This document shows positions 37,872-46,670 of a stretch of 64,000 bases of DNA, piece by piece (position 1 is the stretch's first letter; each line of letters opens with the position of its first letter). The notes under the pieces were generated by a model. That model did not search any database. It saw only the letters and a list, made by a program, of their open reading frames with translations, and was not told the DNA's origin. A program made the translations under genes and the position numbers. The stretch covers positions 280,417-344,416 of the forward strand of contig NZ_SCVC01000032.1 of NCBI RefSeq assembly GCF_004297405.1, given 5' to 3'. Source of the DNA: Reyranella sp. (GTDB lineage: Bacteria > Pseudomonadota > Alphaproteobacteria > Reyranellales > Reyranellaceae).

Positions 37872-40154
37872 TCAGCGCTGCAGCGCTTGCCAGATCTTGT
37901 GCGGCGTCAGCGGCATGTCGATGTGGTGCACACCGAGCGGACGCAGCGCGTCGAGCACGGCATTGGCCAATGCTGCCGGCGCGCCATTGGTGGGCAACTC
38001 GCCGACACCTTTGAGGCCCATGAAATTGTTGGGCGAGGCGGTGGCGATCGTCTCGACTCCGAGCATCGGTACGTCTTCGGCGCGCGGCAAGGCGTAGTCC
38101 ATCAGCGTGCCGGTCAGGAGCTGACCGGTTTCTTCGTCGTAGACCGCCTCTTCCATCAGGGCGTTGCCCAACCCATGCACGATGCCGCCGTGCATCTGGC
38201 CGGCCAGCAGCCGCGGATTCACTACCGTGCCGCAATCGGCTACGGCGAGCAGGCGATCGATGAGCGTGGCGCCAGTCTCGGGATCGACCTCGACCTCGCA
38301 GACCATGACACCGGTGGGAAACGATTCGATTTTGTCGGCGAACAGCGCGTCGCCATCGAACGGCTTCCAGGCTGCCAACTCGAACAAGCCGACGCGCCGA
38401 TCGGTGCCTACGATCTCGAAGGCGCCGTCGCGATAGGCAATGTCGGCGACGGCCGTTTCGAGCCGCTCGGCGGCGAGGTCACGGCCGCGCTGGATCACGA
38501 CATCGGCCGCGCGCCGCAAGGTCGTGCCGCTGATGATGGTGGAGGAGGAGCCGCCGGTGCCGCCGCCGTGCGGGATCGTACGCGTGTCGCCCTGGCGAAT
38601 TTCGATGCGCTCAACGGGCACGTCGAGGGCACCGGCAAGGATCTGCGCGAACACGGTCTCGTGGCCCTGTCCTTGGCTTTGCGTGCCGACGCGGGCGATC
38701 AGCCGGTCAGGCTCGACCTGGACCACGACATGTTCGTCGGCAACGCCGCCGGTGCCGTGCAGATGGCAGGAGAAACCGAGTCCACGCCGCTTGCCGGCTG
38801 CCTCGCTTGCCGTACGGCGCGCCGCGAAGCCCGGCTCGTCTGCCGCCGTGAGCGCCGTATCGAACAGCCGCAGACAATCGGCTGCATCGTAGGTGTAACC
38901 GCTTGCCGCGGCATAGGGCATCTCGTCGAGCCGCAGGAGATTGAGACGGCGCAGTGCTGCTGGCGTGCGGCCAGTCTCATGCGCGGCCAAGTCGACCAGG
39001 CGCTCCAGCAAGAACAGCGCCTCGGGTTTGCCGGCCCCCCGAATGGCGTCGACTGGTACGGTGTTGGTGAACACACAGTCGAAGTCGATACGGATCGCAG
39101 GAATGCGGTAGAGGCCGGAAATGACCTTGGCGAGGCCCGTGGTCGGAATGCTCGGCGCCCACATCGAGACATAGGCGCCGTAGTTGGCCTGAGCTTTCAC
39201 TCGCACGCCGAGGAACCGGCCCTCCTTGTCGAGGGCGAGTTCTGCCGTCGCTACGAGGTCGCGGGCGTGGCTGTCCGCCAGTGCGAGCTCGGCGCGGTCG
39301 CAGGTCCAGCGCAGGCCACGGCGCAGCTTTCGCGTCGCCCAGGCAATCAGGGTCGACTCGGCGTAGATCGGGTATTTCGGGCCGAAGCCGCCGCCGACAT
39401 CTTCGGTGACCAGCCGGAGCTTGTCCTTGGCGACGTTGAGCACGCGCTCGCACATCAGCCGGTGCGGGATCTGCACGCCTTGAGAGGAGAAGGTGACCGT
39501 GACGAGATCGTCCGCCGCGTCGTAGGACGACCAGGCCGCACGCGTCTCCATGTAATGGACGATCTGGCGCGGCGAGCGGATGGACAGTGTCGATACGTGG
39601 GCGGCTCGTGCGAAGGCGGCATCGGTTGCCGCACCGTCGCCCTTGCCCCAACGGCACATGAGATTTCCAGGCACATCGTCATGCACCAGGACCGCGCCGT
39701 CAGCGAGCGCCTGCGCGGCCGTCACGACGGCCGGCAGCTCTTCGTAGTCGATGGCGAGCGCTTCAGCGGCATCGCGCGCCTGGTCGATCGTTGTGGCGGC
39801 GATCATGGCCACAATGTCGCCGACGTGCCGCACCTTGCCGGTCGGCATGGGGAGATGCGTCGGCTCGCGGTGGCGGTTGCCGGCCTGGTCCTTGATCTCG
39901 CTGATGGCGGGCAGATGGCCCACGCCATCAGCGACGAGATCGTCGGCTGTATAGATCGCCACGACACCGGGCGATGCGAGGGCCGCTGCCTTGTCGATCC
40001 CGGCAATGCGCGCATGCGCATGCGGCGAGCGCACGAACAACACCGCCAGCGCGTCGGCAGGCGCCGTATTGTCGGCGTAGCGTCCGCGGCCGGTCAGGAA
40101 TCGCTGATCCTCACGACGGGTGATCGGTTGGCCGAGCAGGGAAGGGGCATTCAT
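37872..40154 (-). CDS. Xanthine-dehydrogenase-family molybdopterin-binding large subunit
   Basis: A 760-residue molybdenum hydroxylase catalytic subunit. The N-terminal hammerhead domain begins with RREDQRFLTGRGRYADN and LFVRSPHAHARI. The Mo-pterin regions include AIRGAGKPEALFLLERL, the glycine/serine stretch TGGSSST and the C-terminal catalytic Glu719 in GLKGVGELPTN. It lacks the CO-dehydrogenase AYxCSFR loop, so it is an aldehyde- or heterocycle-hydroxylase type. The FAD and 2Fe-2S subunits usually encoded beside it are absent. ATG 40154 overlaps the epimerase stop (ATGA), making it the last gene of an aldolase-epimerase-hydroxylase operon. Confidence 0.92.
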   Translation of the reverse strand: MNAPSLLGQPITRREDQRFLTGRGRYADNTAPADALAVLFVRSPHAHARIAGIDKAAALASPGVVAIYTADDLVADGVGHLPAISEIKDQAGNRHREPTHLPMPTGKVRHVGDIVAMIAATTIDQARDAAEALAIDYEELPAVVTAAQALADGAVLVHDDVPGNLMCRWGKGDGAATDAAFARAAHVSTLSIRSPRQIVHYMETRAAWSSYDAADDLVTVTFSSQGVQIPHRLMCERVLNVAKDKLRLVTEDVGGGFGPKYPIYAESTLIAWATRKLRRGLRWTCDRAELALADSHARDLVATAELALDKEGRFLGVRVKAQANYGAYVSMWAPSIPTTGLAKVISGLYRIPAIRIDFDCVFTNTVPVDAIRGAGKPEALFLLERLVDLAAHETGRTPAALRRLNLLRLDEMPYAAASGYTYDAADCLRLFDTALTAADEPGFAARRTASEAAGKRRGLGFSCHLHGTGGVADEHVVVQVEPDRLIARVGTQSQGQGHETVFAQILAGALDVPVERIEIRQGDTRTIPHGGGTGGSSSTIISGTTLRRAADVVIQRGRDLAAERLETAVADIAYRDGAFEIVGTDRRVGLFELAAWKPFDGDALFADKIESFPTGVMVCEVEVDPETGATLIDRLLAVADCGTVVNPRLLAGQMHGGIVHGLGNALMEEAVYDEETGQLLTGTLMDYALPRAEDVPMLGVETIATASPNNFMGLKGVGELPTNGAPAALANAVLDALRPLGVHHIDMPLTPHKIWQALQR

Positions 40155-41035
40155 GCGCAAAGCTCCATGAGGTCGCGCGTCGGATCGAGATGGCGGGGTG
40201 TCCAGCCGAGGTCGCGGCGGGCCTTGGCGCCACTGAGTTGCTGGTCGCAGGCATAGCCACGCGCCCATTCACCGAGTTCCCGGGCTGCAGCGTCTTCCGA
40301 CATGACTTCGAGGATAGGGGCGGCAACACCCCTGCGACGAGCTATTGCTTGGGCGAGTTCGCTGACGGGAATGCCTTCCGTTGCGACCCCGAGATAGGTC
40401 GATCGCGGTGCGGCGTGTTCGAGTGCGAGGACATAAAGGTCAGCGAGATCATCGCAATGCACGAGCGGCCAACGCACTGCCTCTCCACCGACGACGCGAA
40501 TCGCTCGACGCTCCCTGGCATCCTGTTCGAAGCGTCGAAACACGCCACCATCGCCGCCATAGACCATCGCCGGATGGATCACGATGCCCTCGACTTCGTT
40601 GCTGGCGAGAACACGCTGCAGGTGAGGCACCATCCAGGCGAAGGCCGGAAGAGGCGATAGAGCGCTTTCTTCCGTCGCCACGTTGTTCCCCGTCGGACCG
40701 AACAGCCAGCATCCGCCGGTGTAGATGAAACGTACTCTTCGTGAACCAGCGGCGAGCCGCGGCAGCAAGCCGTCGAGAAGACGCCGTTCCGTCTCGCCCA
40801 TCGCACTGTCGAAGTCACAGGCCATCTGGATCGCGCCATCGATGTCCGGCAGGCCAGGCAGCCATCGATCGGGAATGCCGATATCACCTCGGACGACAGC
40901 GGCGCCAAGCTGGGCAATCTTCCCGGCAGAGGCCTCGGACCGGGCCAGCGCCACGACCTCATGCCCACGGGCAATGAGGGCGCGGAGCACGGCCTGGCCG
41001 ATCGTTCCTGTTGCTCCGAGAAGAAAGACGCGCAC
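40151..41035 (-). CDS. NAD-dependent epimerase/dehydratase family protein
   Basis: A 294-residue extended short-chain dehydrogenase fold. The nucleotide motif is FLLGATGTIGQAV at residues 4-16, and a later region FIYTGGCWLFGPTGN gives the Thr/Ser of the active site; the usual YxxxK is not clear, so catalysis may differ. HPAMVYGGDGG and WTPRHLDPTRDL close the fold. The start is GTG 41035, overlapping the threonine aldolase stop (TAGTG); its end overlaps the hydroxylase start. Substrate unknown, but it is the middle gene of a tightly packed operon. Confidence 0.85.
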   Translation of the reverse strand: MRVFLLGATGTIGQAVLRALIARGHEVVALARSEASAGKIAQLGAAVVRGDIGIPDRWLPGLPDIDGAIQMACDFDSAMGETERRLLDGLLPRLAAGSRRVRFIYTGGCWLFGPTGNNVATEESALSPLPAFAWMVPHLQRVLASNEVEGIVIHPAMVYGGDGGVFRRFEQDARERRAIRVVGGEAVRWPLVHCDDLADLYVLALEHAAPRSTYLGVATEGIPVSELAQAIARRRGVAAPILEVMSEDAAARELGEWARGYACDQQLSGAKARRDLGWTPRHLDPTRDLMELCA

Positions 41036-42078
41036 TAAGCCGCCAGGGTGTCGCTGATCACCTTGAGAGCGGTGTCGATGTCAGCGCGGTTGACGTCGAG
41101 GTGGGTGACGGCGCGGATGCGGGTGGCCGTGTTGGCGCCAATGCCCACGCCGCGCTCCTTGCAGGCATCGACCAGCTTTGCCGCCGTCCAGCCGGGCTTG
41201 GTGACTTCGAAGAAGACGAGGTTGGTCTCCATGCGTGGCACCTCAATCTCGAGGCCCTTGATGTTGGCGATGCCTTCGGAGAGGTACCGCGCATTGTCAT
41301 GGTCCTCGGCGAGGCGATCCCAGTTGTGATCGAGCGCATAGAGCGCCGCCGCTGCGATCATGCCGGACTGGCGCATCGAACCGCCCATCATCTGCTTGTG
41401 GCGCCATGACTCCTTGATGAAGTCCTTGGAGCCGGCGAGGGTGGCGCCCACTGGTGCGCCCAGGCCCTTGGTGTAGTCGAGCCAGAGCGAGTCGACGCAA
41501 GCAGCATAGTCGCTGGCCTTGGTGCCCGACTTCACGCTGGCATTGGCCAGGCGCGCGCCGTCCATGTGGAGGCTGAGACCTGCGTCGCGCGCCACCTTGG
41601 TCACGCCCTGCATGGTCGCGAGCGGCCATACCGTGCCGAACCCGCCGTTCGAAGTGTTCTCGATCGACACCAGACGCTGGCGCGCGGCGTAGCGGCTGTT
41701 GGGATCGCGCAGGGCGGCTTTTACCTGTTCTCCGGTGAACACGCCCTTGGGTCCGTCGAGCGGGCGGATCATTACGCTGGCATTGGCCGCCGGGCCGCCA
41801 CCTTCCGAGGTGATGATGTGTGCGGTCTTGTCGGTGATCACTTCGTCACCCGGCCGGCAGTGCACGCGGATGGCGATCTGGTTCGCCATGGTGCCGCTCG
41901 GCAGAAACACCGCATCCTCCTTGCCGAGCAGTTCGCAAATGCGCTCGCGCAGTCGATTGACGGTGGGATCTTCCAGCTTCTGCTCGTCGCCTACCTCGGC
42001 GTCGGCCATCGCCTTTCGCATGCCGGGCGATGGCTTGGTCTTCGTGTCACTGTAAAGGTCGATGAAACGGTTTTGCAT
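41035..42078 (-). CDS. ltaE: Low-specificity L-threonine aldolase
   Basis: A 347-residue PLP fold-type I enzyme that cleaves threonine or similar beta-hydroxy amino acids to glycine and an aldehyde. The PLP Lys is Lys204 in DYTKGLGAPVGA; Asp173 (HMDGARL) contacts the pyridine nitrogen; His87 (TAHIIT) is the ring-stacking position. FLPSGTMANQIA and SDTKTKPSPGMRKAMADAEVGD are family-typical. It leads the operon with the epimerase and molybdopterin hydroxylase and is divergent from the enoyl-CoA hydratase cluster (54-nt gap). Confidence 0.93.
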   Translation of the reverse strand: MQNRFIDLYSDTKTKPSPGMRKAMADAEVGDEQKLEDPTVNRLRERICELLGKEDAVFLPSGTMANQIAIRVHCRPGDEVITDKTAHIITSEGGGPAANASVMIRPLDGPKGVFTGEQVKAALRDPNSRYAARQRLVSIENTSNGGFGTVWPLATMQGVTKVARDAGLSLHMDGARLANASVKSGTKASDYAACVDSLWLDYTKGLGAPVGATLAGSKDFIKESWRHKQMMGGSMRQSGMIAAAALYALDHNWDRLAEDHDNARYLSEGIANIKGLEIEVPRMETNLVFFEVTKPGWTAAKLVDACKERGVGIGANTATRIRAVTHLDVNRADIDTALKVISDTLAA

Positions 42079-42120
42079 GGCGCGTTCAAATCTCCTGCGT
42101 CACCATAGCGGCATTCGATG

Positions 42121-42130
42121 GAGGGAGGAA
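42121..42130 (+). promoter_or_regulatory. Strong ribosome-binding site fixing a start
   Basis: GAGGGAGGAA lies two bases before ATG 42133 and argues against the upstream in-frame ATG at 42118, which itself overlaps this purine run. Confidence 0.7.
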
Positions 42131-42132
42131 AC

Positions 42133-42963
42133 ATGAGCCAGTTTGCGGCCCAGCCCACAACTTCGGTAATGCCTGAGGAGCTGCTCTATGGCGTCGACGG
42201 CGCCGTTGCCACGATCACGCTCAATGCCCCGCAGCGCATGAATACGATCTCCGGGCCGATGCTGAAGCAGCTCACCGATGCTTTGGTGAAGGCCAACGAG
42301 GATCGTGCCGTCCGCGTCGTCATTCTGACGGGCACCGGCCGCGCCTTCTGCGCCGGCCTGAACCTCGAAGCGCAGAATAAGGGTACCGACAATCTGAGCG
42401 TCGGCTCGGGCGCCACGCCGACCAACATCGACCTGCGCAACACGCCGCCGCCGGTCCTGCACGCAATGGACAAGCCGGTGATCGCCGCATTGAACGGATC
42501 GGCGGCCGGCTATGGCCTCGACCTGGCGCTGGGGGCAGACATCAGGGTGATGGCCCAGTCGGCCAAGCTCGCGGCGTCCTATGCCAAGCGCGGCGTGCTG
42601 CCGGAATCTGGCGGCACCTGGTACCTGCCGCGCATGCTGGGCTGGGCGAAGGCGTCCGAGCTGATCTTCACTGGCCGTACGCTGAGTGCCGAGCAGTCGC
42701 TGGAGATCGGCCTGGTGAACAAGGTCGTGCCCGACGCTGAGGTGATGGGCGCGGCGCGCGAACTCGCCCTTGAGATCGCCACCAATGCGCCGCTCGCCAT
42801 CCAGGCCGCGAAGAGAATGATGCGCATGGCCTGGAACGAACCCTTCAATGAGCACGTTCATCATGTCTTCCTGCAGCTTCTGCCGTTGATGCAGACGGAA
42901 GACATGAAGGAGGGCATCAAGGCGTTCCTCGAAAAGCGCGAACCACAGTTCAAGGGGCGCTAG
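42133..42963 (+). CDS. Enoyl-CoA hydratase/isomerase (crotonase family)
   Basis: A 276-residue crotonase. The oxyanion-hole loops are TGTGRAFCAGLNLE and GSAAGYGLDLALGADIRV. In the catalytic segment, LPESGGTWYLPRM places an acidic residue where isomerase-type members have it, and ASELIFTG keeps the second Glu; the first hydratase Glu position is not acidic. So isomerase, hydratase or related CoA chemistry are all possible. It leads a five-gene plus-strand cluster, two bases before the luciferase-like gene, with an excellent ribosome-binding site. Confidence 0.9.
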   Translation: MSQFAAQPTTSVMPEELLYGVDGAVATITLNAPQRMNTISGPMLKQLTDALVKANEDRAVRVVILTGTGRAFCAGLNLEAQNKGTDNLSVGSGATPTNIDLRNTPPPVLHAMDKPVIAALNGSAAGYGLDLALGADIRVMAQSAKLAASYAKRGVLPESGGTWYLPRMLGWAKASELIFTGRTLSAEQSLEIGLVNKVVPDAEVMGAARELALEIATNAPLAIQAAKRMMRMAWNEPFNEHVHHVFLQLLPLMQTEDMKEGIKAFLEKREPQFKGR

Positions 42964-42965
42964 AC

Positions 42966-44201
42966 ATGAAATTCACCTGGTTTCACCTGATGCCCTGGCC
43001 GCACATGCCGGACGATTTCAGGGAAAAGCATCGTTCGGTCTGGGTTGATCTGCCGAGCAAGATGTACGAACCCGAGCGTGGGCACGGCATCTATCATCAA
43101 TATCTCGACCAGCTCGAATTCGCCGAGAGCGTGGGATTCGACGGCATTGGCGTGAACGAGCATCACGCCAATGCCTATGGGTTGATGCCGTCGCCCAACA
43201 TCATGGCGGCGACGTTGACGCGTCGCACGTCGAAGGCGGCGCTGGTGGTGCTCGGCAATTCGATAGCGCTCTACAATCCGCCGCTGCGCGTGGCGGAGGA
43301 GTTCGCCATGCTCGACGTGTTGTCGGGCGGGCGGCTCGTGGCCGGCTTTCCGGTCGGCACGTCGATGGATACCAACTACGCCTACGGCACGATACCGGCG
43401 CTCACGCGCGAGAAGTATGCCGAGGCGCACGACCTCATTCGCAAAGCCTGGGCGGCCGACGAACCGTTCGCCTTCAACGGCCGCTACACCAAGCTGCGCT
43501 ACGTCAATTGCTGGCCCAAGCCGATCCAGCGTCCGGCGCCGCCGATCTTCATTCCCGGTGGTGGCTCGGTGGAGACGTACGATTTCTGCCTCGATAACAC
43601 CTATTCTTATTCCTATCTCAGCTACTCGGGTTATCTGCGCGCCAAGCTGCTGATGGAGGGGTACTGGAAGCGGGTGTCGGAGCGGAAGGCCGACGAATCA
43701 CCCTATCGCGCGGGCTTCGCCCAGGTGATCTGCGTCGCCGATACCGATGCCGAGGCGGAGCGGCTCTACGGCCCGCACGTGAACTACTTCTACAATCGCT
43801 GCCTGCATGTCTATCCGGGCTTCGCGGATGCGCCGGGCTATCGCACGATCAAGACCATCCAGACCGGCGCCCTGTCCCAGTTCACGCAGGCTGCGGCGCG
43901 GGATTATCCCAGCATGACCTGGAAGGATCTGGTCGACGGCCGCTACATCATTGCCGGCTCGCCGGAGACAGTGCGCCAGCAGATGGAAGAGCTGATCAAG
44001 AGCCTGCGCGTCGGCAATGTCTTCTGCCTGATGCATATCGGCGACATGCCCGACGACAAGGTTCGGCACTCCACAAAGCTATTCGCTGAAAAGGTGATGC
44101 CGCATCTGCGCAACCTGTGGCCGGATTGGAACAACCACGACGACCGCTTCTGGGTCCATCCGATGAACGAGCGCGTTTCGCTGAAGGTGGCTGCCGAATG
44201 A
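42966..44201 (+). CDS. Luciferase-like flavin monooxygenase
   Basis: A 411-residue TIM-barrel FMN monooxygenase. HQYLDQLEFAESVGFDGIGV followed by NEHHANAYGLMPSPNIMAA, then RVAEEFAMLDVLSGGRLVAG and PPIFIPGGGSVET, are the typical bacterial-luciferase-like signature. It needs reduced flavin from a partner reductase not encoded nearby. With a crotonase before it and an alpha/beta hydrolase overlapping its stop, it probably oxygenates a carbonyl or ring compound in a catabolic route. Substrate unknown. The C-terminal WPDWNNHDDRFWVHPM is an extended tail relative to short family members. Confidence 0.9.
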   Translation: MKFTWFHLMPWPHMPDDFREKHRSVWVDLPSKMYEPERGHGIYHQYLDQLEFAESVGFDGIGVNEHHANAYGLMPSPNIMAATLTRRTSKAALVVLGNSIALYNPPLRVAEEFAMLDVLSGGRLVAGFPVGTSMDTNYAYGTIPALTREKYAEAHDLIRKAWAADEPFAFNGRYTKLRYVNCWPKPIQRPAPPIFIPGGGSVETYDFCLDNTYSYSYLSYSGYLRAKLLMEGYWKRVSERKADESPYRAGFAQVICVADTDAEAERLYGPHVNYFYNRCLHVYPGFADAPGYRTIKTIQTGALSQFTQAAARDYPSMTWKDLVDGRYIIAGSPETVRQQMEELIKSLRVGNVFCLMHIGDMPDDKVRHSTKLFAEKVMPHLRNLWPDWNNHDDRFWVHPMNERVSLKVAAE

Positions 44202-44980
44202 AGTCGCGTTTTCTCACGCTCAAACCTTCGGGCGCGCGTATCCAGATCGTCGAAGCCGGTAAAGGCAAGGATCTGCTCTATCTCCACGGAGCGGGCGGCC
44301 ATATGCCGAACGATCCGCTGATTGCCGCTCTCGCGAGCAAATATCGGGTCGTGGCGCCATTGCTGCCGGGCTATGGCCAGTCGACGGGCGAGGACGGGGT
44401 GCGCGACATGCTCGACGTAACCCTGCATGCACTCGATGTGCTGGAGGCGCTCAACCTCAAGAAACCGATTGTGGTCGGCCATTCGATGGGCGGCATGGTC
44501 GCCGCCGAGATGGCGGCGATTGCCCACACAGAAGTGACCAAGCTCTGCCTGCTGGCGCCGGCTGGCCTGTGGCTCGACGACCATCCGATCGCCGATATCT
44601 TCTCCAAGTTGCCCTATGAGCTGCCGGGATTGCTGTTCCATGACAGCAAGGCCGGCCAGAAGCTGCTGACATCGGGCGTCAACATGGAGGATCCGGAATT
44701 CCTCAATGAATTCCTGGTGATGAATGCCCGGCGGCTTGGCATGGCGGGCAAGATCCTGTTCCCGATCCCCGACCGCGGCCTCGCCCAGAGGCTTTACCGC
44801 ATCACCGCCAAGACCCTGATCGTCTGGGGGCGGGAGGATGTCCTGATCCCGCCGGTTTACGGCGATGCCTTCAAAAGGGCGATTTCCAAATCGAGATTGG
44901 TTAGGATTGCCAAGGCAGGCCACGCGGTCGGACAAGAACGACCCGCGGCCGTGCTCAAGGTCATCAGGGATTTTTTCTAA
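44198..44980 (+). CDS. Alpha/beta hydrolase
   Basis: A 260-residue alpha/beta hydrolase. The oxyanion region is LLYLHGAGGHMPNDP, nucleophile Ser lies in VVGHSMGGMVAAE (about residue 96), the acid is probably Asp in VWGREDVLIPP, and the catalytic His is in KAGHAVGQERP. Start ATG 44198 overlaps the monooxygenase stop (ATGA), so the two steps are coupled, consistent with ester or lactone formation by the monooxygenase followed by hydrolysis. That route is inference. Confidence 0.9.
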   Translation: MKSRFLTLKPSGARIQIVEAGKGKDLLYLHGAGGHMPNDPLIAALASKYRVVAPLLPGYGQSTGEDGVRDMLDVTLHALDVLEALNLKKPIVVGHSMGGMVAAEMAAIAHTEVTKLCLLAPAGLWLDDHPIADIFSKLPYELPGLLFHDSKAGQKLLTSGVNMEDPEFLNEFLVMNARRLGMAGKILFPIPDRGLAQRLYRITAKTLIVWGREDVLIPPVYGDAFKRAISKSRLVRIAKAGHAVGQERPAAVLKVIRDFF

Positions 44981-44992
44981 CCGGAGACGACG

Positions 44993-45355
44993 ATGCTCAG
45001 GGTAATTGCAGGAACTGCAGCGCTTCTTCTGGTCGCGGGCGCCGCGCACGCCGAACCGGTTCTCTACACCTGGACTGGTATGGGCGTGAACGTGCTCGGC
45101 AGCTCGAAGTGTCCGGGCTACAAGATGACCATCAACGTCACCGTCGACGGTGACAGCGTCAAAGGCAAGTTTCAGCAGGAAGGCCGGCCAGAGAGGTCTT
45201 TCGAAACGACGCTGGGCAAGGACGGCGCCATCAAGACGGCGGCGATGGTCGGGGGCGGCGGCATGATGGACGTAATCGGCCAGATCAAGGACGGCGACTC
45301 CAAGATCAAGCTCGACGGCTACTGCAAGTTTGAAGGCCCGCTCACGAAGAAGTAG
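44993..45355 (+). CDS. Small periplasmic protein of unknown function
   Basis: A 120-residue exported protein with signal peptide MLRVIAGTAALLLVAGAAHA, cleaved before EPVLYTW. The mature domain is beta-rich (KMTINVTVDGDSVKGKFQQE) with two cysteines (SKCPGYK, DGYCKFEG) that could pair. I recognise no family. It starts 12 nt after the hydrolase stop with GGAGA before ATG 44993, so it belongs to the same cluster, perhaps as an accessory binding protein. Confidence 0.75.
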   Translation: MLRVIAGTAALLLVAGAAHAEPVLYTWTGMGVNVLGSSKCPGYKMTINVTVDGDSVKGKFQQEGRPERSFETTLGKDGAIKTAAMVGGGGMMDVIGQIKDGDSKIKLDGYCKFEGPLTKK

Positions 45356-45378
45356 GGAGCGGCGGGATCGAGCCAGTC

Positions 45379-46167
45379 GTGGCGACCAAAGACAATTGGG
45401 GATGGCGGGCCCGCATCGGGCTGTTCATCGTCGGCAACGAGGCCGTCCCGGAGGCTGAATGGTGGGCGATGGCTCCACCCGGCGTCTCGGTACACGCCGC
45501 CCGTGTGACAGCGCGTGCCCCTTGGGCGCGCTGGCGCGAGGATCGCAAAGCGGTCGACCTCGAGGACGATCTGAACCGGGGCTGCCGGCAGTTCGCGGCA
45601 ATGCGGCTTTCGGCGGTCGTGGTTGGTCACAGCTCGAGCAGCATCCTGGGTGGCAAGGGCTGGGACGAAGCCACCGTGGCCAGCCTCTCCGGCATGCTGG
45701 GTTCCGGCGTCTTCGTCACCACGAACGGTCTGGATACCCAAGCCGCGCTCAAGGCTTCGAGTGTAAGGCGGCCGTTTCTGGTTCTGCCACCGTGGTTCAA
45801 TGACGAGCTGGTGGCTGCAGGTGTTCGTTACTATGTCGATCACGGGTTCGAACCGGCCGGGCATCTTCGCTACGACCCAGGCCGGAAGTGGCGGGACCTG
45901 CCACCGGCCGAGCTCTACGGCCATGGCATGGGCTTCGAACAGGAAGTCGAACCACTCTACGCTCAGATCAAGGCGGCCTGTCCATCGACGGCAGACGGTG
46001 TCCTGATCGCCGGGACGGGCTTTCGCTGCGTCGCCATCCTGGAGGCGCTGGAACAGGATCTGGGCCGGCCGGTGATTTCAGCCAACCAGGCGAGTCTCTG
46101 GCGCAGCCTGCGATCGGCTGGCGTTCACACCAGGATCGCCGGTTACGGAAGCCTGCTCAGCTTGTGA
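45379..46167 (+). CDS. Asp/Glu racemase superfamily (maleate isomerase/arylmalonate decarboxylase-like), Cys-less
   Basis: A 262-residue member of the Asp/Glu racemase superfamily. GRPVISANQASLWRSLRSAGV near the C-terminus is the maleate-isomerase/AMDase hallmark. The two catalytic cysteines are missing: VVGHSSSSIL (82-90) stands where the first Cys loop is expected, and IAGTGFRCV (210-218) has Gly at the second Cys position, with a Cys displaced by four. It may be inactive, ligand-binding, or use another mechanism. Start GTG 45379. The last 11 bases overlap the VOC gene on the minus strand. It is the end of the 42133 cluster. Confidence 0.8.
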   Translation: MATKDNWGWRARIGLFIVGNEAVPEAEWWAMAPPGVSVHAARVTARAPWARWREDRKAVDLEDDLNRGCRQFAAMRLSAVVVGHSSSSILGGKGWDEATVASLSGMLGSGVFVTTNGLDTQAALKASSVRRPFLVLPPWFNDELVAAGVRYYVDHGFEPAGHLRYDPGRKWRDLPPAELYGHGMGFEQEVEPLYAQIKAACPSTADGVLIAGTGFRCVAILEALEQDLGRPVISANQASLWRSLRSAGVHTRIAGYGSLLSL

Positions 46168-46558
46168 GCAGCGCGTCGTAGCCCTGCTCGCTGAATTGGA
46201 GCAAGCAGAAGCCGTGGCCGAACGGATCGGCGAGCATGGCAATCCTCCCGTACGGAGTATCTTTCGCCGGAGCCTCGAGCTTCGCGCCGGCGCCGACCGC
46301 TCGCGTGACAGCCGCATCCACGTCGTCCACGACGATGTCGGCATGGACGGGCGTCCAGTGCCTCTCATAACGCCGCAAATCACCACCGGCGCCGACAGTG
46401 CCTGCCTTCTTGGTCAGGAGGTAGACCGTCGCGGGCCATCCCAGGAGTTCGACGAAATCAGTGCCGAAGCGTCGGCCGACCTTCAGACCGAAGGCGGCCG
46501 TATAGAAGCGCACGCCCGTCTCGACATCGGGCACATCGATATTGAGCAGCAAGGTCAT
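46157..46558 (-). CDS. VOC/glyoxalase-fold protein
   Basis: A 133-residue vicinal-oxygen-chelate protein, one beta-alpha-beta-beta-beta pair: MTLLLNIDVPDVETGVRFYTAAFGLKV opens the first half and HADIVVDDVDAAVTRAVGAG, then DPFGHGFCLLQF, the second. Such proteins bind a metal and act as dioxygenases, isomerases or resistance proteins. ATG 46558 is chosen for the standard opening; an in-frame ATG at 46570 adds four residues. Alone on its strand, convergent with the racemase-like gene. The 112-nt gap to the next gene shows nothing recognisable. Confidence 0.85.
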   Translation of the reverse strand: MTLLLNIDVPDVETGVRFYTAAFGLKVGRRFGTDFVELLGWPATVYLLTKKAGTVGAGGDLRRYERHWTPVHADIVVDDVDAAVTRAVGAGAKLEAPAKDTPYGRIAMLADPFGHGFCLLQFSEQGYDALLTS

Positions 46559-46670
46559 CGCAAGCCTCACGGATGGGAGGGATGATTCTGTATCGAGACC
46601 TTCCCATGCAAGTGAAGAGGGGGCTCGCGATTTTCGGACCTCGTCGTCGCCCTGATGTCAGGTTCCGGCG

